Assembly (NCBI GenBank): GCA_902727905.1
Contig: CACVAR010000422.1
Span: 1 to 6,557 of the forward strand
DNA: 6,557 nt
Reading direction: 5' to 3'
Source: an uncultured Sulfurovum sp.
Lineage (GTDB): Bacteria; Campylobacterota; Campylobacteria; Campylobacterales; Sulfurovaceae
Shown here: in pieces, positions 6,024-6,557 of the stretch
Numbering within the stretch: the first letter of the stretch is position 1
Layout: the number at the start of each line of letters is the position of its first letter
Notes under the pieces: model-generated
Seen by the model: the letters and a program-made list of their open reading frames with translations, nothing else
The model's database searches: none
What the model was told of the DNA's origin: nothing
Program-made: the position numbers and the translations under genes

Positions 6024-6029
6024 TATAAT
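6024..6029 (+). promoter_or_regulatory. Candidate -10 box of the HP0268-family/miaB promoter
   Basis: A perfect TATAAT, in the context AGGTATAATTT, would start transcription near 6036, about 65 bases before the ATG at 6101. The -35 position (6001-6006) reads AACTTA and is weak. It lies only 27 bases from the opposing nusA -10 box, so the two promoters overlap back to back. Confidence 0.5.
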
Positions 6030-6100
6030 TTAATAATAAAATACAACATAGAATATTATGTAAACTAATAATATAAAGTTATGTTTAAGGATAGGGAATA

Positions 6101-6340
6101 ATGAAACTAAAGTTAGCTAGAGCATCAGTAGATACAAAACCAAAAGCAATTGAAATTGATAAAATTGAAGAAGACTTGGAAAAAAAATCTATTTTTTACT
6201 TTGACAAAGAAAACTCACATAAAGAATTAAAATCGCTTATTCAACATTTTGAAACGAAAGAATACTCTGTCTATATGAGAGAAGTAAAGTTTGGTTTGAA
6301 TGATGATGAGTATTTATATGAGGTACATATCGTAAAATAG
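6101..6340 (+). CDS. Small conserved protein of the HP0268 family
   Basis: A 79-residue protein recognisable as a homolog of Helicobacter pylori HP0268. Shared features are the MKL.LA start, the SIFYF core at 30-34, the NSHKEL segment at 38-43, and the C-terminal pattern of acidic residues followed by YLYEVHIV (71-78). HP0268 has been reported to have nicking endonuclease and ribonuclease activity in vitro; its cellular role is unclear, and I do not infer activity here. The start is supported by AAGGA at 6087-6091 and AGGGA at 6093-6097. It has no signal peptide or membrane segment, so it should be cytoplasmic. It sits seven bases before miaB, the same pairing as HP0268-HP0269, which suggests an operon and a possible link to RNA or tRNA metabolism. 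Confidence 0.88.
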   Translation: MKLKLARASVDTKPKAIEIDKIEEDLEKKSIFYFDKENSHKELKSLIQHFETKEYSVYMREVKFGLNDDEYLYEVHIVK

Positions 6341-6347
6341 CTATCAA

Positions 6348-6557
6348 ATGAAGAAACTATATATTGAGACCTTAGGTTGTGCTATGAATGTTCGTGACAG
6401 CGAACATATGATTGCAGAACTTAATGCTAAAGAACCCTACCAACTTACTGAAGAACTGAATGATGCTGACCTAATAATCATTAATACTTGTTCTGTTAGA
6501 GAGAAACCTGTTTCTAAACTTTTTTCTGAAATTGGTGTTTTCAAAAAACATAAAAAA
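6348..6557 (+). CDS. miaB: tRNA-2-methylthio-N6-isopentenyladenosine synthase MiaB, N-terminal part (cut by window end)
   Basis: Radical-SAM methylthiotransferase that converts i6A37 to ms2i6A37 in tRNAs reading UNN codons. Only the first 70 codons are present, open to the last base of the window. They cover most of the N-terminal methylthiotransferase domain: MKKLYIETLGCAMNVRDSEH (1-20), with Cys11 as the first auxiliary iron-sulfur cluster ligand, and IIINTCSVREKP (43-54), with Cys48 as the second. The third ligand, the radical-SAM CxxxCxxC motif and the TRAM domain would lie beyond the window. The ATG follows the preceding stop by seven bases with no obvious Shine-Dalgarno sequence, so coupling to the upstream gene is likely. 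The CAMN and SVREKP motifs favour MiaB over RimO or MtaB. Confidence 0.95.
   Translation, partial: MKKLYIETLGCAMNVRDSEHMIAELNAKEPYQLTEELNDADLIIINTCSVREKPVSKLFSEIGVFKKHKK

Overview
The window looks like chromosomal DNA of an AT-rich member of the Campylobacterota (formerly Epsilonproteobacteria), most likely a free-living Sulfurimonas-, Sulfurovum- or Arcobacter-like lineage. The evidence is the short NusA (about 380 residues, no C-terminal acidic repeats), the small protein recognisable as a Helicobacter pylori HP0268 homolog placed directly before miaB, and the base composition. The genus cannot be fixed from this sequence alone.

Left arm, + strand (1-3273): a 77-residue lipoprotein of unknown function, then a TPP (THI-box) riboswitch at about 381-463 in the leader of a two-gene operon. 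That operon encodes a TonB-dependent outer-membrane receptor and a PnuC-family inner-membrane transporter, probably of the PnuT (thiamine) type. Together they form a two-membrane uptake route for thiamine or a thiamine-related pyrimidine. The leader contains an unusually readable expression platform. One C-rich strand (499-510) can pair either with the 3' edge of the aptamer (452-463) or with the Shine-Dalgarno sequence (529-534), which predicts TPP repression at translation initiation.

Middle, - strand (3270-5882): nusA, tenA and thiD, in that transcription order. TenA (thiaminase II, aminopyrimidine hydrolase) and ThiD (HMP/HMP-P kinase) salvage the pyrimidine half of thiamine. All three genes share one reading frame and are separated only by stop codons: TAGTAG then ATG between nusA and tenA, TAA then ATG between tenA and thiD. 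thiD converges with the transporter gene; their stop codons overlap by 4 bp inside an inverted repeat that could terminate transcription.

Right arm, + strand (5883-6557): a short divergent promoter region, then the HP0268-family gene and the first 70 codons of miaB, which runs off the window end.

Functionally, the two facing operons form a thiamine acquisition and salvage locus: uptake across both membranes under TPP control, and intracellular recycling of thiamine breakdown products tied to a housekeeping transcription-factor gene with no visible riboswitch. Mobile elements, CRISPR arrays, tRNA and rRNA were looked for by eye and not seen.
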